Source of the DNA: Pelomyxa schiedti
Lineage: Eukaryota > Evosea > Pelobiontida > Pelomyxidae
NCBI GenBank assembly: GCA_020536535.1
Contig: JAHLWZ010000193.1
Location: 1-64,000 of the forward strand
DNA length: 64,000 nt
Reading direction: 5' to 3'
Shown: one piece after another, positions 38,518-49,984 of the stretch
How the letters are laid out: the number at the start of each line of letters is the position of its first letter
Position numbering within the stretch: position 1 is the first letter of the stretch
Made by a program: the position numbers and the translations under genes
The notes under the pieces: generated by a model
The model's input: the letters and a program-made list of their open reading frames with translations, nothing else
Told to the model about the DNA's origin: nothing
Databases searched by the model: none

Positions 38518-39264
38518 ATGGCCAGTGAAACCTACGAAAGACGACAACTGTACGGAGGAGCAATTGAAGCTGAGGTGCCAGCCCGCTTCGATGACATAAG
38601 GTACTCTTTCCTTGTTGTTGGCTCTTTTTAGCGTTGCTAACGATGTTGCAGCGAGGTCAGGCAGGTGGAGGACAACCAGGAAGTGTTCAGTGACGCGAGG
38701 ACTGACCAGAGCATCATATTTGAGATAGCTGAGTACGAGGACACAGTTGGCGACGGATTTGCCCCTGCACACTATCTGCAAGACATTGCCGAAGCCAACG
38801 ACGCAACTGGAGTGAGTGCCTCTGTGGCAGTACCTTTTGCACGTACTCTAGCACAGTACGGTTTTCCCCCGATACTTATAACAGTGTGCCTTCATAGTAA
38901 AACTAACTTCTTTGTTGCCCCCTTTAGGCCTGAAATCACCTACTGTGGAGTAATTGTTGGACAACAAGATGTAGCCAAGTTCCGAGAGCACGCGAGTATG
39001 TTTATCACTCTTTTTACCGATGGAGCATGCAGTCCAAATTGACTACTAAACCTAGAAAACACTGTGCGGGTGTATTTGTGTGTGATGCGGCTTCCGTCAT
39101 ATAGGACAGACCTGTTGATATCAATGAACGCTCCAATGACACTGAGTGAGCAAAGCAGCAGCTCCGGGCAATGCGGAACATTGAGTCCAATTGGAGATGT
39201 TGAGGCTGTATTCAACCATGTCATTCAGTCCTTCAACATTAAGGACTTTGGGCTCTTTGGCTAA
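38518..39264 (+). CDS. MOG1: MOG1 / Ran guanine nucleotide release factor
   Basis: Four exons (38518-38600, 38652-38855, 38928-38995, 39056-39264) give 187 residues, the usual length of MOG1/RanGRF. The family pattern is clear: LYGGAIEAEVPARFDD, then EVRQVEDNQEVF, DQSIIFEIAEYE, a VGQQ..VAKFREH segment and LCVMRLPSYRTDLLISMNAP. In yeast and animals the protein binds Ran, releases its nucleotide and promotes nuclear import. The phases of all three introns agree. It follows the deubiquitinase gene by about 270 bp in the same direction and needs no functional link to it. Confidence 0.93.
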
Positions 39265-39521
39265 TACTGCAGTACCCCAAGTCTGTGCATACCAAATTTG
39301 GGCTATTTTGTGGTGATGGTCTCTAAAGTAAGACCGCCACTTTGTGAAAGAAAATAGAATAGAAATAATTCAGTACTTTGTTTGGAAAGTGTTGTCTCTC
39401 TTATCAGCATCATCATGTCATTACAATGAGTTCCCGGATTCCCTTTATGTCAAGGTGGAAGATCTTCATATCACAGAAATCACTAAAAATCCAAAAACAA
39501 AAAGCAGGAAAGGACAAAACC

Positions 39522-40667
39522 ATGCACGCGGAGCCACCTTCGGAATACGACCTTCCGCCGTCCGCATCTCCAGCAGCGCCACTCGATTTCCGACAACTAA
39601 CTCCACTCGATAAGTGGTGGGAATATTACTTGCTCGACCCGACCACGAACACGCTGACTCCTAAGAAACGACAGGAGCCAGACTACGTCATGGAGGGTCT
39701 GTATTTGGGAGATCAAGAGAATGCGTACAACCACGAGGTTAGTTCCCGTTCTTTGTAAGTAAGGGGTCAATGGTTAGTGGGAGGTGAAGTTCTGACTCCG
39801 CTCCATGGTGTATTAGATCCTGGAGAAATACCGCATAACTCACGTGTTGTCTTTTACTATGGATGACAAAACACATCACGAGTCCCGCTTCCCGAAATAC
39901 ATCAAATGCGCTACTATAGCGTATGCACTCAATACATTCCAGGAATGTATTCAATTTCGGTAGTGTTGAAGATAAGCGAACAGCAAACATTGCACAATAC
40001 TTCCCAACGGCACTCGCATTTATTGATCAGGGCCGCGCGGCTGGAAGTGTCCTCGTACATTGTGTCTGGGGTATGAGCAGAAGTGCCGCTGTGGTCGTTG
40101 CCTACATTATGTTCAGGTATTCTCCCTTGTGCTGAGTTATAAATGAATGACAAGGTCTTCCACAGGCTTCGTATGAAATTTACTGATGCTTTATCACATG
40201 TTCGGAAAGCTCGCCCTATAGCAGCACCGAACGATGGATTCTTATCGCAGTTGGACGAGTTTGGAAGGCAACTTGCAACAGTGGAAATGAGCGTGCAGTT
40301 CAACACCGTGTGGGGGGAGATATTGCATGTTGTTGGGTCAACAGAAGAGCTGGGGAACTGGAGGCCCACGGAAGCCAACCGAATGACGTGGTTCCCCGGC
40401 AATGTGTGGAAAATTGACCTGCCATTGTATGGGAAGGCCTTTGAGTACAAGTACATTGTGGTGCGTGACGAAGACGGAGAGGATCCAGCAATGAGATGGG
40501 AGGTCTGTGGCAACAGACTCTATGATGGCTCAAGGCGGTTCGTCAGGGACAGGTGGGACTTCAACCCCATCACCCTCGCTGGTATCAGTGGACCCTCCAA
40601 TTTCTTACTTCATCATCCAACTCAGCCGACTACAGGCTCCCCAAGTAATAATGGCTTGAGGACATAA
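39522..40667 (+). CDS. Laforin/SEX4-like glucan phosphatase: DSP domain then CBM20
   Basis: Four exons (39522-39737, 39817-39920, 39964-40116, 40166-40667) give 324 residues, with phases consistent. A dual-specificity phosphatase domain spans about residues 50-165 and contains HCVWGMSRSAAVVVAYIM, a perfect HCx5R catalytic loop, and an upstream Asp-rich loop (TMDDKTHHE). From about residue 200 the sequence is a CBM20 starch-binding domain: VQFNTVWGEILHVVGS, ELGNW, the WKIDLPL strand and EYKYIVV. Animal laforin has CBM20 first and phosphatase second. Plant SEX4 has phosphatase first but a CBM48. This protein combines the laforin binding module with the SEX4 order. It probably dephosphorylates storage glucan; this is inference from the domains. 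Confidence 0.9.
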
Positions 40668-41037
40668 CCGCTTGCAGGGTCAGCAGATAACTTATTTCGC
40701 CGGGCGAGCAAAGGCAGTGTGCGCTTTTGCCTTGCACAAACTCCAACGTGTGCCACTAGTTTGTAGTTAAGAAAACAAAAAGAAAAATTATTTTTCTGAA
40801 GAGTGTGTGAACACTTTTGTTCAAAGATGGCCCTTCACTCCTTCCTTTTTTCCGTTGCTTGATGCACCAAAATCAAACATCCAACGGCCCTTCTTTTGTT
40901 GTTTTGCGCTTCTGCTAAGCAAAAACTAGATTTGGAGCAGAAAAAAAAAACCCAAAGAAGGGAACAAAGAAAAAAAAAAACCACGAAATCCAACCAAACA
41001 CACACGCGCAGCCCGCGTCCCGTTCCGCACCGACCAA
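40668..41037. promoter_or_regulatory. Intergenic region upstream of receptor kinase
   Basis: This 370-bp spacer carries the 3' end of the phosphatase transcript and the promoter of the next gene. It contains A-runs at about 40943-40952 and 40969-40980 just before the start codon, as also seen upstream of 45269. No exon or RNA gene is apparent. Confidence 0.4.
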
Positions 41038-44000
41038 ATGAGAACCAGAACAGGGGGAGGTGTGTTGGTTGTTGTCTTGACAGTAATCGCCTGCGTGGCG
41101 GTAGTTCCCTGCGGGGCCTGGGGACCGTGCGCGCCGTGCATGACCACGCCCGGGATCAACGTGTGGATCACAGCTAGATTTATAACGAATCTGAGCGTCA
41201 CGCGGCAGTGCGTACCGGTGGTGTGCGGTGGCGTGCCGACCACGGGCTTCGCCGACACGTTGACTGGAATGCGTCAGGTTATACTTATGGACCCATATGC
41301 GCCACTCGCTCAGTTTGCTTGGAACTGGGTTCCTCCTGTATCGACATGCAACGATACGTATGTTCCTCTTCCCTTTTTTTTTTTTTTTTTTCTTTTCCTA
41401 CAACAATTTTAAACCGACTTGGTTGTGGAGGAATGTGTTAGTATAATGCACAAATATTGGAAACCATAACCTTCGTTTAAATTATTCTTTAATGCCAGTT
41501 TTTGAGTTCATGTTGCTTGTATCAGTAATATAATAGACGGACAACAATTATCTTCAATGTAGCAAGCCTAACAAAGCTTGTAACACTAAAAAGTATTTGC
41601 GATTCTTGTACATACACAACGGATTACATCCAGCGTCTGGGAGTATCAGGAGCAACTTATACGCCAGCTGCAGCCACTGGTACAACTGTATCAGTGACTG
41701 GATTGTCGTCGTTTGGGTCTCCACCCCCCAGAGGCACTCTCTCTTACTTCAACGCCACTGTGGGCTGCGCAGCGGCATCTGTTATTACACTATCATTTAC
41801 GCTGGACGTGTGGTGTAAGAACGTCGGAAATGCTGTGAGTGTGTTAGATTCCACTTCTTTTTCACTTTCCTGGGCATGTGCAAAGCCTGGCTGCCCTGCC
41901 TACTGCCACCCAGATCACGGTTACTGTGACCCTTACCATGGTGTCTGTATTTGCACACCACCCTGGACAGGCGCAACTTGTGAGTTTATGTTTTCTTACA
42001 CTCCCACAGTGTGTCCAGGCCAGTATATAACCATGTCTTATTACGTCCCGTATGTAATGTAATATCGTCTCCCCGTAATTGAACTCTTCTACTCCCTCCT
42101 GCAATACACAATAGTGCTTCGATGTATGGGTTGCCACAAGCTCTCACCGTCATGGCTGCTCGCCTCTTTCACAGTATTATGATGGTTGAAACTCGTTATT
42201 TTCTACATTGGAAGGACACTGTCAATGCCAGTGACCCTGATCTTGCATATCCCGTGAACGGAACTGGTTATTTTCCCGGCTTTTATACACCAGGAGCCTA
42301 TCCAATTATGGTGTATGCTGCGTTAGCCTCACCAATCACGTACCTCACGGCAGTGGTAAGACTCTTTTTGCTCTGTTGTTTCTAACATAACCAACCAGGT
42401 TATTGTCAAAGATTGGAGTTTATGTGGTGTAAATGCCACCTGTGGGGATGGTACCTCTAACGATTGTGGTGCTACCAACCAGTGGGGCCAGTGCTACAGT
42501 GGGAAGTGTGTGTGCAACGAAGCCCGTTTCTGGTCTGACTGCTCCCGAGGCTGCTCTGGCTACACAGTTGTAGAAGATGGGAGTGGTGTTGTGAAAAGTG
42601 ATTACCCTCCTGATGGCAGTGTAGCTTCCATGTGCTATCTGAGGAAGAATATTTGCAGATGGCTTATAAGTCCAACTGGGAAATATGATATTATAAAGAT
42701 GAACTTCACCTCATTTGGTATCATGGATCCTGATAAGTTGCTGGTGTTCAGTAGTGACGAGAATGGAGAAACAGACGAGCTCCTGGCTACTTATGGATCC
42801 ACATTTACAGAAGACTACCTTGAAGTAGAGGCCCACCATGTCTTTTTGGAGTGGTCCTCCGGTCCCTACAATACCTACCAAGGCTTTGTACTCGAATACA
42901 GTACCAAGAATAAACCAATTCCCGATGCTGGACTTGCTCTGATATTCTTTGCTGCTGCTGTTGTAGGTTTGGGTGTGGCGATTTGCCTAGCTGTCGGTGC
43001 TAGAATAATCGTAGTGAAACGCAGGAAGAGACTTCAGGCAGCCAGAAACATGCCTGCTCTCAATCTGAAAGATATGATGACTGAAGAAGAGATGGCTTCC
43101 CTTTGTGGGGTAGAGAAAAATCAAGAAATACTGGAGGAAGTTCGGGTTCAGCTGGATAAATATGAACTAACATTTGGCGTCACCGGGTTGTGCCCTGTGC
43201 AGAAGCCAATGTTTGACAAGATTACAATTTTCAACAAGAATGGCTCAACACTGCATTACCAGTTTTCAGTTTTGAACTTGTCTTATCTTGTCGCAACCAG
43301 TATCAGACCTGGGGTGGGCAAAATTCCCCCGCACAAGCGCATGGAAGTTGACGTGGAATGCTCTCTTCTGATGACAACTCGTTTCCAACATCCTATACGA
43401 CTGGATATTGTTAAACCTACTGGTGAGCTTGACAATGAGGGAAAGGAGATTGTGGAAATTCTCGCCACAGCGTACATCTCTGTCACTTTAGAAGGGGAAT
43501 TGTCAAGGTGGATTGACCCTGCCGATTTCACAGATATTTCTGCCCCTATCGCCAGGGGTGGTTTTGGGTAAGATTTACCGATTTCCAGTATCCGTTTAAC
43601 CCCCTTAACAAGGTGTGTATACCGAGGGAAGTATAGAGGTGTCGATGCCGCCCTCAAAATGCTCTTGCACCAGGAAACTTTCAATAAAACCGAAAATGAG
43701 GGGTTTGAAAAGGAATGCAGCTTAATGAATAAACTGAACCATCCTTGTGTTGTCACTTTCATTGGAGCATCCCATGTCCCTGGTTCCTCTCCCTCATTCC
43801 CCTCCTCTCATCTCATTACTGCATCTAGGAAGATTTTGCATCTGCTGTGAGTGGATTCCATTTGGTAGTTTGAGCTCTCTACTCAAAGCTGAGGGAGTTT
43901 TTGACATTCCTATTCACCGCGAGTATTTCTTGATCAAGTGTGCTCTAAATACGGCTGAAGCTTTGGCATATTTACACACAATGAATATTCTGTATCGTAA

Positions 44001-45025
44001 GTATTCATCTGTATTCAACAACCCTTACACTCGCAGGTGATCTGAAATGTTCAAATGTTCTAGTCTGCTCGCTGTCACTTGACGCGGACGTTAATTGCAA
44101 ACTCACCGGTATGGTTGCGGTTGGAAAGTATACTACAACATTCACGTAAACTTCAGATTTTGACACTGCCCGCAATGTGGACAATCCAAGTTAGAATCTT
44201 GTCAAACACCTGTGTTCCTAACTTCTTTGCAGATCTTGTTATGATGTACACAACCAAGCTGGGCACCGGTATCTTTATGGTAAGCATGACCAACTACACA
44301 GAAGTTTAACCTTCTCCAAGGCCCCTGAGCTGCTAGCGCCATGTACTGGCTACAACAACAAAGTAGACACATACAGTTACTCCCTTTGCTTGTGGGAAAT
44401 GTGGACGCGCCAAGAGCCATGGGCAGATGTTACACCCGAATGGGCTGTTCGCAAAATGGTCAAATCAGGGCAGAGGCCTCCACTGGACAAAATGGACCCC
44501 CCAGCCCCCCCCTCGATCCTCGATCTTATACAGAAGTGCTGGCACCAAGACCTCCACGCAAGGCCAGCGTTCCCCGATATAGTAGAGATTCTAGAAGACA
44601 TCAAGGCCACTTACAAGGACCGCCTTAACGTAGAAGAAAGCGATTCAAAGAGCGAGGGCCATCACAAGAAGCATCACAGGCATCACCACCACAAGGGTAA
44701 GAAAGGGAAGAAAAGCCAAAGCAGAAGTCGCAGCCGCAGCAGGAGCGCAAGCGCCTCGCCAGCCAGTGCCAGTGCCAGTGCCAGTGAAAGTGAGAGCAAG
44801 AGCAAGAGCAAGAGCGGCACCGGAGCCCACAAAAAGCACTCCAGCAAGAAGCACAAGAAGCACGAGAAGAAGAGCGCCAAGTCCAAGTCCAGCCACAGTG
44901 ATAGCCACAAGAAAGCCAAAGGCAAGAAGCACAACAAAGGGCACAGCTCCAAATCCCACAAGCACGGTTCCTCCTCCCCCTCGCCCTCCCATTCAAGCCA
45001 CAGCAGAGGATCCTCATCCTCTTGA
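41038..45025 (+). CDS. Transmembrane receptor kinase with EGF and CUB-like domains (DFG changed to DFD)
   Basis: A signal peptide exon (41038-41357) leads via short exons to a beta-rich domain containing TVSVTGLSSFG. Next come an EGF-like module with ATCE (about 41880-42000), a Cys-rich stretch, a CUB-like domain (about 42540-42910), one transmembrane helix (about 42940-43010) and a juxtamembrane beta segment. The kinase reads IARGGFGCVYRGKY, AALKML, LYRDLKCSNVLV, TDFDTAR and MAPELL. The catalytic Lys and Asp are retained, but the HRD His is Tyr and the DFG Gly is Asp, so activity is uncertain. The tail after about 44640 is rich in His/Lys and Ser/Arg. It lies directly upstream of a close paralogue (45269) with the same domain order. 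Confidence 0.87.
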
Positions 45026-45268
45026 CTGTAAATAACACAAAAACTTTCCTGTTGAAATCCCTTGATTCTTTTCCTTCCCCGAATACCCATGTATGGTACC
45101 AAAAACTCAAAAATCTGGAAATCAACCAAATCGAACTGCACTAACACAGCCCGTTTACAAGCATCAAACGTGTGGAAAAGGAATACCGTCCGACGCTTTT
45201 TACCAAAAAAGAACAGAGAAAAATAGACAAAGGAAAAAAAAAAAAAAACAAAACAAGAAGGAGCAACC

Positions 45269-48200
45269 ATGCCCCGGAGCGCCTCGTATGTCGTTGGCGT
45301 GTCAACTTTTGTCGCTGCGGCCACCGTCCTCCTCCTCGTACAATTAATCTCGGGCGCCGTGGGTACGACGCCTTACTGCATCAACGTCGTCGGCTACTTC
45401 CCGTACAACTTCTCGTACCCCGACTGGTACCACGTCATCCCGGTTCCGATCGTGTCGTGCGACGTCGTCAGCACCGCGTTCATCGACGAAGGATACCTGT
45501 CGCCGGCGTACACGCCGCAGATCGACGGCGTGTACCGTACGCTGAAGCTCGCGTGGTGGGTGTCGCTAAAGACCACGCCCTCGCCCTCTTTGCCGAGGGA
45601 CGACAGAGGAGTGTTCTACTACGACGGCTACGAGACTGGCGTGCACAACGGCGTGCGGGTTCGGTTACCCGCGGAGCAGGATGACTTTGCTAATCTGGGT
45701 GGGGGTGCTGATGTGGATTATGGGACTGCGGGTGACTCCTATGGTGCTTCTGTGAACGAGCCGAGGTACTACCCTTACTCGATGGAGTATGGCGCTGGAC
45801 GGCCCAGCGTGTTCACGACCGTGGACAATGGCGAGGATGGGGATGGATATGAGCATGTGGAGGTGCGGGATATTACTACTCGCGCTGGATCCTCTGATTC
45901 AGAGTCGTCGTCGTTGTCGTCTTCCGACTCCGACTCCGACTCTGACTCTAGCTCCGAATCTGATTCCGAGTCGGAGTCTAGCTCGTCATCTTCGGAAGAA
46001 GTATTTCCCTGTTTCTTCCCGCCATAAGCACTAATCGTAGTAAAGGTAGTGCAAATTCCATTATACAAGAGGGCTAACGGCGTGCACTTTGCTGCTGTTT
46101 GGACTGCTTTTTCAGTTGCAAAACCTATTTAGTATGCCATTTCCCACTAAAAGAAAATTCTCCCTTAAGTGAGCCCCTAGCATGTTCTGCACACAACAAA
46201 AGTCCGTTTCAAGTAACAGTATTCTAACCTGTGTTCAGCACCTCAATGACGGTCACTGGACTAAGCGCATCGGGCCAGGCTCCTACTTCAGCTAGCTTCT
46301 TCAATATCACTATTTCGTGCCAGGAACCAGCTGTTGTAGCAGCATCTATGTCTCTTATGCTCAGTGACTCTTCATCTATAGTCACCTTTGCCCCTCGATG
46401 GATGTGCTACACACCTGGTTGTCCTTCTTGGTGTTCATTACATGGGGTCTGTGACACCCTACGCGGAACTTGTGTATGCAACGAAGGATGGGAGGGCACT
46501 GATTGTGCGATAAAAGTTGTGACAAACTGGGTCTTTTGCCCCCAAGACCCGATCATCGTCTCTTATGAAATACCGTGAGTTCTTGCACCCTTCCAAAGTG
46601 ACTTGAATAACTCAACTCCATCAGGTACACCACAAGTGGAGTGACTGGGACAGGCAACTCAATGTTTATGACAATCGTCACGCCTTTAACCCCTATAGCA
46701 TATGATTATCGCTATTTCATGACCTGGGCTACTGTTGTTCCGTACCTTGCAACGGAGGGATATAACAAAGATTACTCCGGCACTCATCTGACACCAACGT
46801 ACTTGGCTCCAGGGTCGTATTATATGAGGGTTTCAAATGACCTGACTGATACTGTTGTACTACTGAAGCAGATGACAGTTAAAAGTTGGGCAGCCTGCAA
46901 TATTTCTGCAACTTGCGGCAACGGCACCAACAACACTTGCAACAGCGAAACCGGTAAAGGCACCTGTGTAAGTGGTTCCTGTCAATGTGCTTCTGGGCGG
47001 TTTTGGTATGACTGTTCCAGGGGCTGCTCTGGCCTTGCTTTATCGTCCTCAAAATCCGGAGAAGTGAGGTCCGACTACCCAACAAGCGGTAACATTGATG
47101 ATATGCGTGATTCTAGTGTTATGTCAACCTGCTATTGGCTTATATCCCCACCCGATAGCTATGACGAAATTGTACTCAATTTCACATTTGTGGGACTGGA
47201 CTACATTGGGGTACTTTACGTATACAAATCTGATGAAAATGCTTCTGTTGGTGAACTTGTTATGACTATTAACAGACTGGCTCCAGCGCCTAAGGGTATC
47301 AAAACTCGGCACGTCCTCGTTGTATACGAAAAACTTGCCACTATGAGTACACATGGATTTGCTCTTTCTTACTATACACATAACATACCCCTTTCTGGAA
47401 TCGCAATCGGTTTCACGGTATTCTGCAGTATCCTTGGGGGGTTGATACTGGCAACGGCAGCTGGAATTGCCATTTACTTCCTTGTAAAACGACAAAAACG
47501 GTTGAAATTGCAAGCTATGAACGAGCCAGCTGTTGAAGAAGATATGATGACACCCGAAGATCTTGCTCATGATAGAGAGAAATTTGAAGGGCAGAAGGAA
47601 GAATTCGTGGCTGCTGGCTTCCAAGTGGACAAGACACGATTAATGTTCTCTTTGAAGCAAACCGATCCCTTCCCAATAAGAGAACAGCGGGAGGATCTTC
47701 TGAGTATATCTAATAACACGGGAAGAGATGTACAATACTGTATTTTCGTTCCAAAACAAGAATTGCTGATGAAGTTTGCCGTGAAACCGGGCAAAGGAAA
47801 AATTCCAGCTGGCGCAACCATGGTGGTTGAGATTAAATTGGAACTATTCTACACAACCCATTTTGACTACCCCATCCGAATTGAAATTACTTCCTCCAAC
47901 GGCACAGTACAATGCATGCACATAGACGTCAAATTTGAAGGCGCACACTCTGTGTGGATTGATCCAGAAGATATTCGCTTAGACCAAGAAATAATTGCAT
48001 CTGGAAGCTTTGGGTATTTAGCCATGCTCCCATGTTTTAAATACTGGGTAGCTCACCTGAATTAGGAGTGTTCACCGGGGAGCCTACAAAGCGCAGATGT
48101 TAGCTATTAAAGTACTAAAAGATCAAGAAGGGTTAAGTGATAAAGATATCGAAGAGTTTGAATCTGAATGCAAGCTCTTGAATCAAATTCACCATCCAAA

Positions 48201-49837
48201 GATTGCCCAGTTTATTGGAGCTTCCCACATTCCAGGTGAGGCACTCCCATGACATACACATGGGTGTTTAATCTTAAAAAGGTAAACTATGCATATGCAC
48301 TGAACTTGTGCCAAGTGGCAATTTGGCAGCTTTTCTAAGATCTCCAGCGGAGATACCCTTTATTCTAGTGCTTAAATGGGTTCAGAACGCTGCTGAGGCG
48401 TTGAAATTCTTACACCAAAACAAAATTCTTTATGGTTCGTCCTGCAACTTTTGTTGACTGAAGTTTTAAGTATCACAAGGTGACCTGAAATGCGCAAATT
48501 TGCTTCTTGTCTCCACAGCAATAGATGCTTCAGTGAACTGTAAACTAACTGGTTGAACTCCTCCTTCCTGGAAAAAAACTAATCTTTTCTAAAGATTTTG
48601 GCACTGCTCGCACTGTTGAGGATATTGGTGCGTAACTGCCACTTCTCCCTCTGCCCCCTTAACGTTGTCCAGATCAACCCAAACAGTACATCAGTCCACA
48701 AGGAACACAGGCTTACTTGGTTATCTACTTTTTCGCAGCAAGTTCTTCTGTTTAACTATAATCTTTGTAGGCTCCCGAAATTCATAGAAATTCCAAAGAA
48801 GCAGAAAAAACTCAGTTGAACTATGCCGTAATCTTTTCTTTCCTTTTTCTTTCCTCTCAAAGCCCCCTTCACTCCAAAAGATCGATGTTTACAGCTTTGG
48901 CATTTGCATGTGGGAGATGTGGGCTCGCCAAGAACCTTGGAACACGTTGCTTTTATGGGACATCGGACCCGCAGTTGTTGCCGGGCAGAGGCCGCACATA
49001 TCGTCGCGGTGCCCCGAGATGTACGCGGAACTAATGAAGCGATGCTGGGCTGATACTCCCAACGATCGCCCACACTTCGACACGATAAACAAGGAGTTGG
49101 AGTTCTGGATCAAGCCCGCGATAGAGTACGTGAGGATGAACGTGCAGAAGCACAAGAAGGGCGTCCTGACGGTCAACACGTTTGCTCCCACGAAAACCAG
49201 CGGCGCCAAGACCAAGACCAGCGACGCGTTCTCAATCAACAGCAGCGGCTCTGGGTTCGCCAGCAGCATATACAACTTTGCCAACAGCCCCACTCCCACT
49301 GGGACCCCCAGCTCCAACTCGGCGGCCGACGCCAAGGCCGGCGGCGCCAAGACCAGCGGCAGCAACGCCATGACGAACTCCCCGGCGTCGAGCAGGACGT
49401 CCAGGGACAAGACAGGCCGGGCAAAGACATCGAGGACGAACAGGGGCAAGACAGGCGGGGGAAGGGACGATGACGGAATTGAGATGGAGCCGCTGGGCAG
49501 CAAGAAGACAGCGTCGGCTGCGGACGAGGCCACGTACGAGTCGCTGTCTGAGGAGCAGAAGGAGGAGGTACGGAAGCTGGCCGCGATCGTGTCTACCAGC
49601 AAGAAGCACGGGACCCAGGCACTGTCGAACACGTCTGGGGGCTCTGGGGTCAGCAACGCCACCACAACGTCTGGCGACACAAACAAGTTCAAGCAGCTCG
49701 ACGCCACGCTCAACATCCGCGGCCGCACGGTGATCAGCGGCACCACCGCAACATCGACAACAACGACACCCACACCACCAGTGTCAAGTCTGGCCACAGC
49801 CAAAGTAGTCCCCACTGGCAAGAAGGACAACGTGTAG
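45269..49837 (+). CDS. Transmembrane receptor kinase, tandem paralogue (HRD changed to YGD)
   Basis: Signal peptide at the ATG 45269, then a Tyr/Asp-rich domain ending in a Ser/Asp run (about 45890-46005). After unresolved small exons between 46006 and 46231 come the same modules as in the upstream neighbour: TVTGLSASG, an EGF-like module ending TDCA, a Cys-rich block with GCSG, a CUB-like domain, a transmembrane helix (about 47400-47490) and a juxtamembrane beta segment. The kinase has ASGSFGSVHRG, LAIKVL, LYGDLKCANLLL, TDFGTAR and LAPEI. The HRD Arg is Gly and the His is Tyr, whereas DFG is intact. The arginine loss comes from one changed base at the splice-split codon (CGT in the neighbour, GGT here). 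The tail is Ser/Thr/Lys-rich. Confidence 0.85.
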
Positions 49838-49984
49838 AAAACATGACACACCACGCTGCACTCGTACGTTACTTAACTGTAACACCAACAATGTACACAC
49901 CTCTTAAAACAGCTCCTTATCTTTTCTCGGTAGCAGCTCCATCAAAAAAAAAAAAGAAGGAAAAAATAGGCGACCGAAGTTTGG

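Noticed and set aside
44645-45125. Several Cys/Ala/Leu-rich minus-strand frames
   Set aside because: Shadows of the Ser/Lys/Arg/His repeats in the receptor kinase tail.
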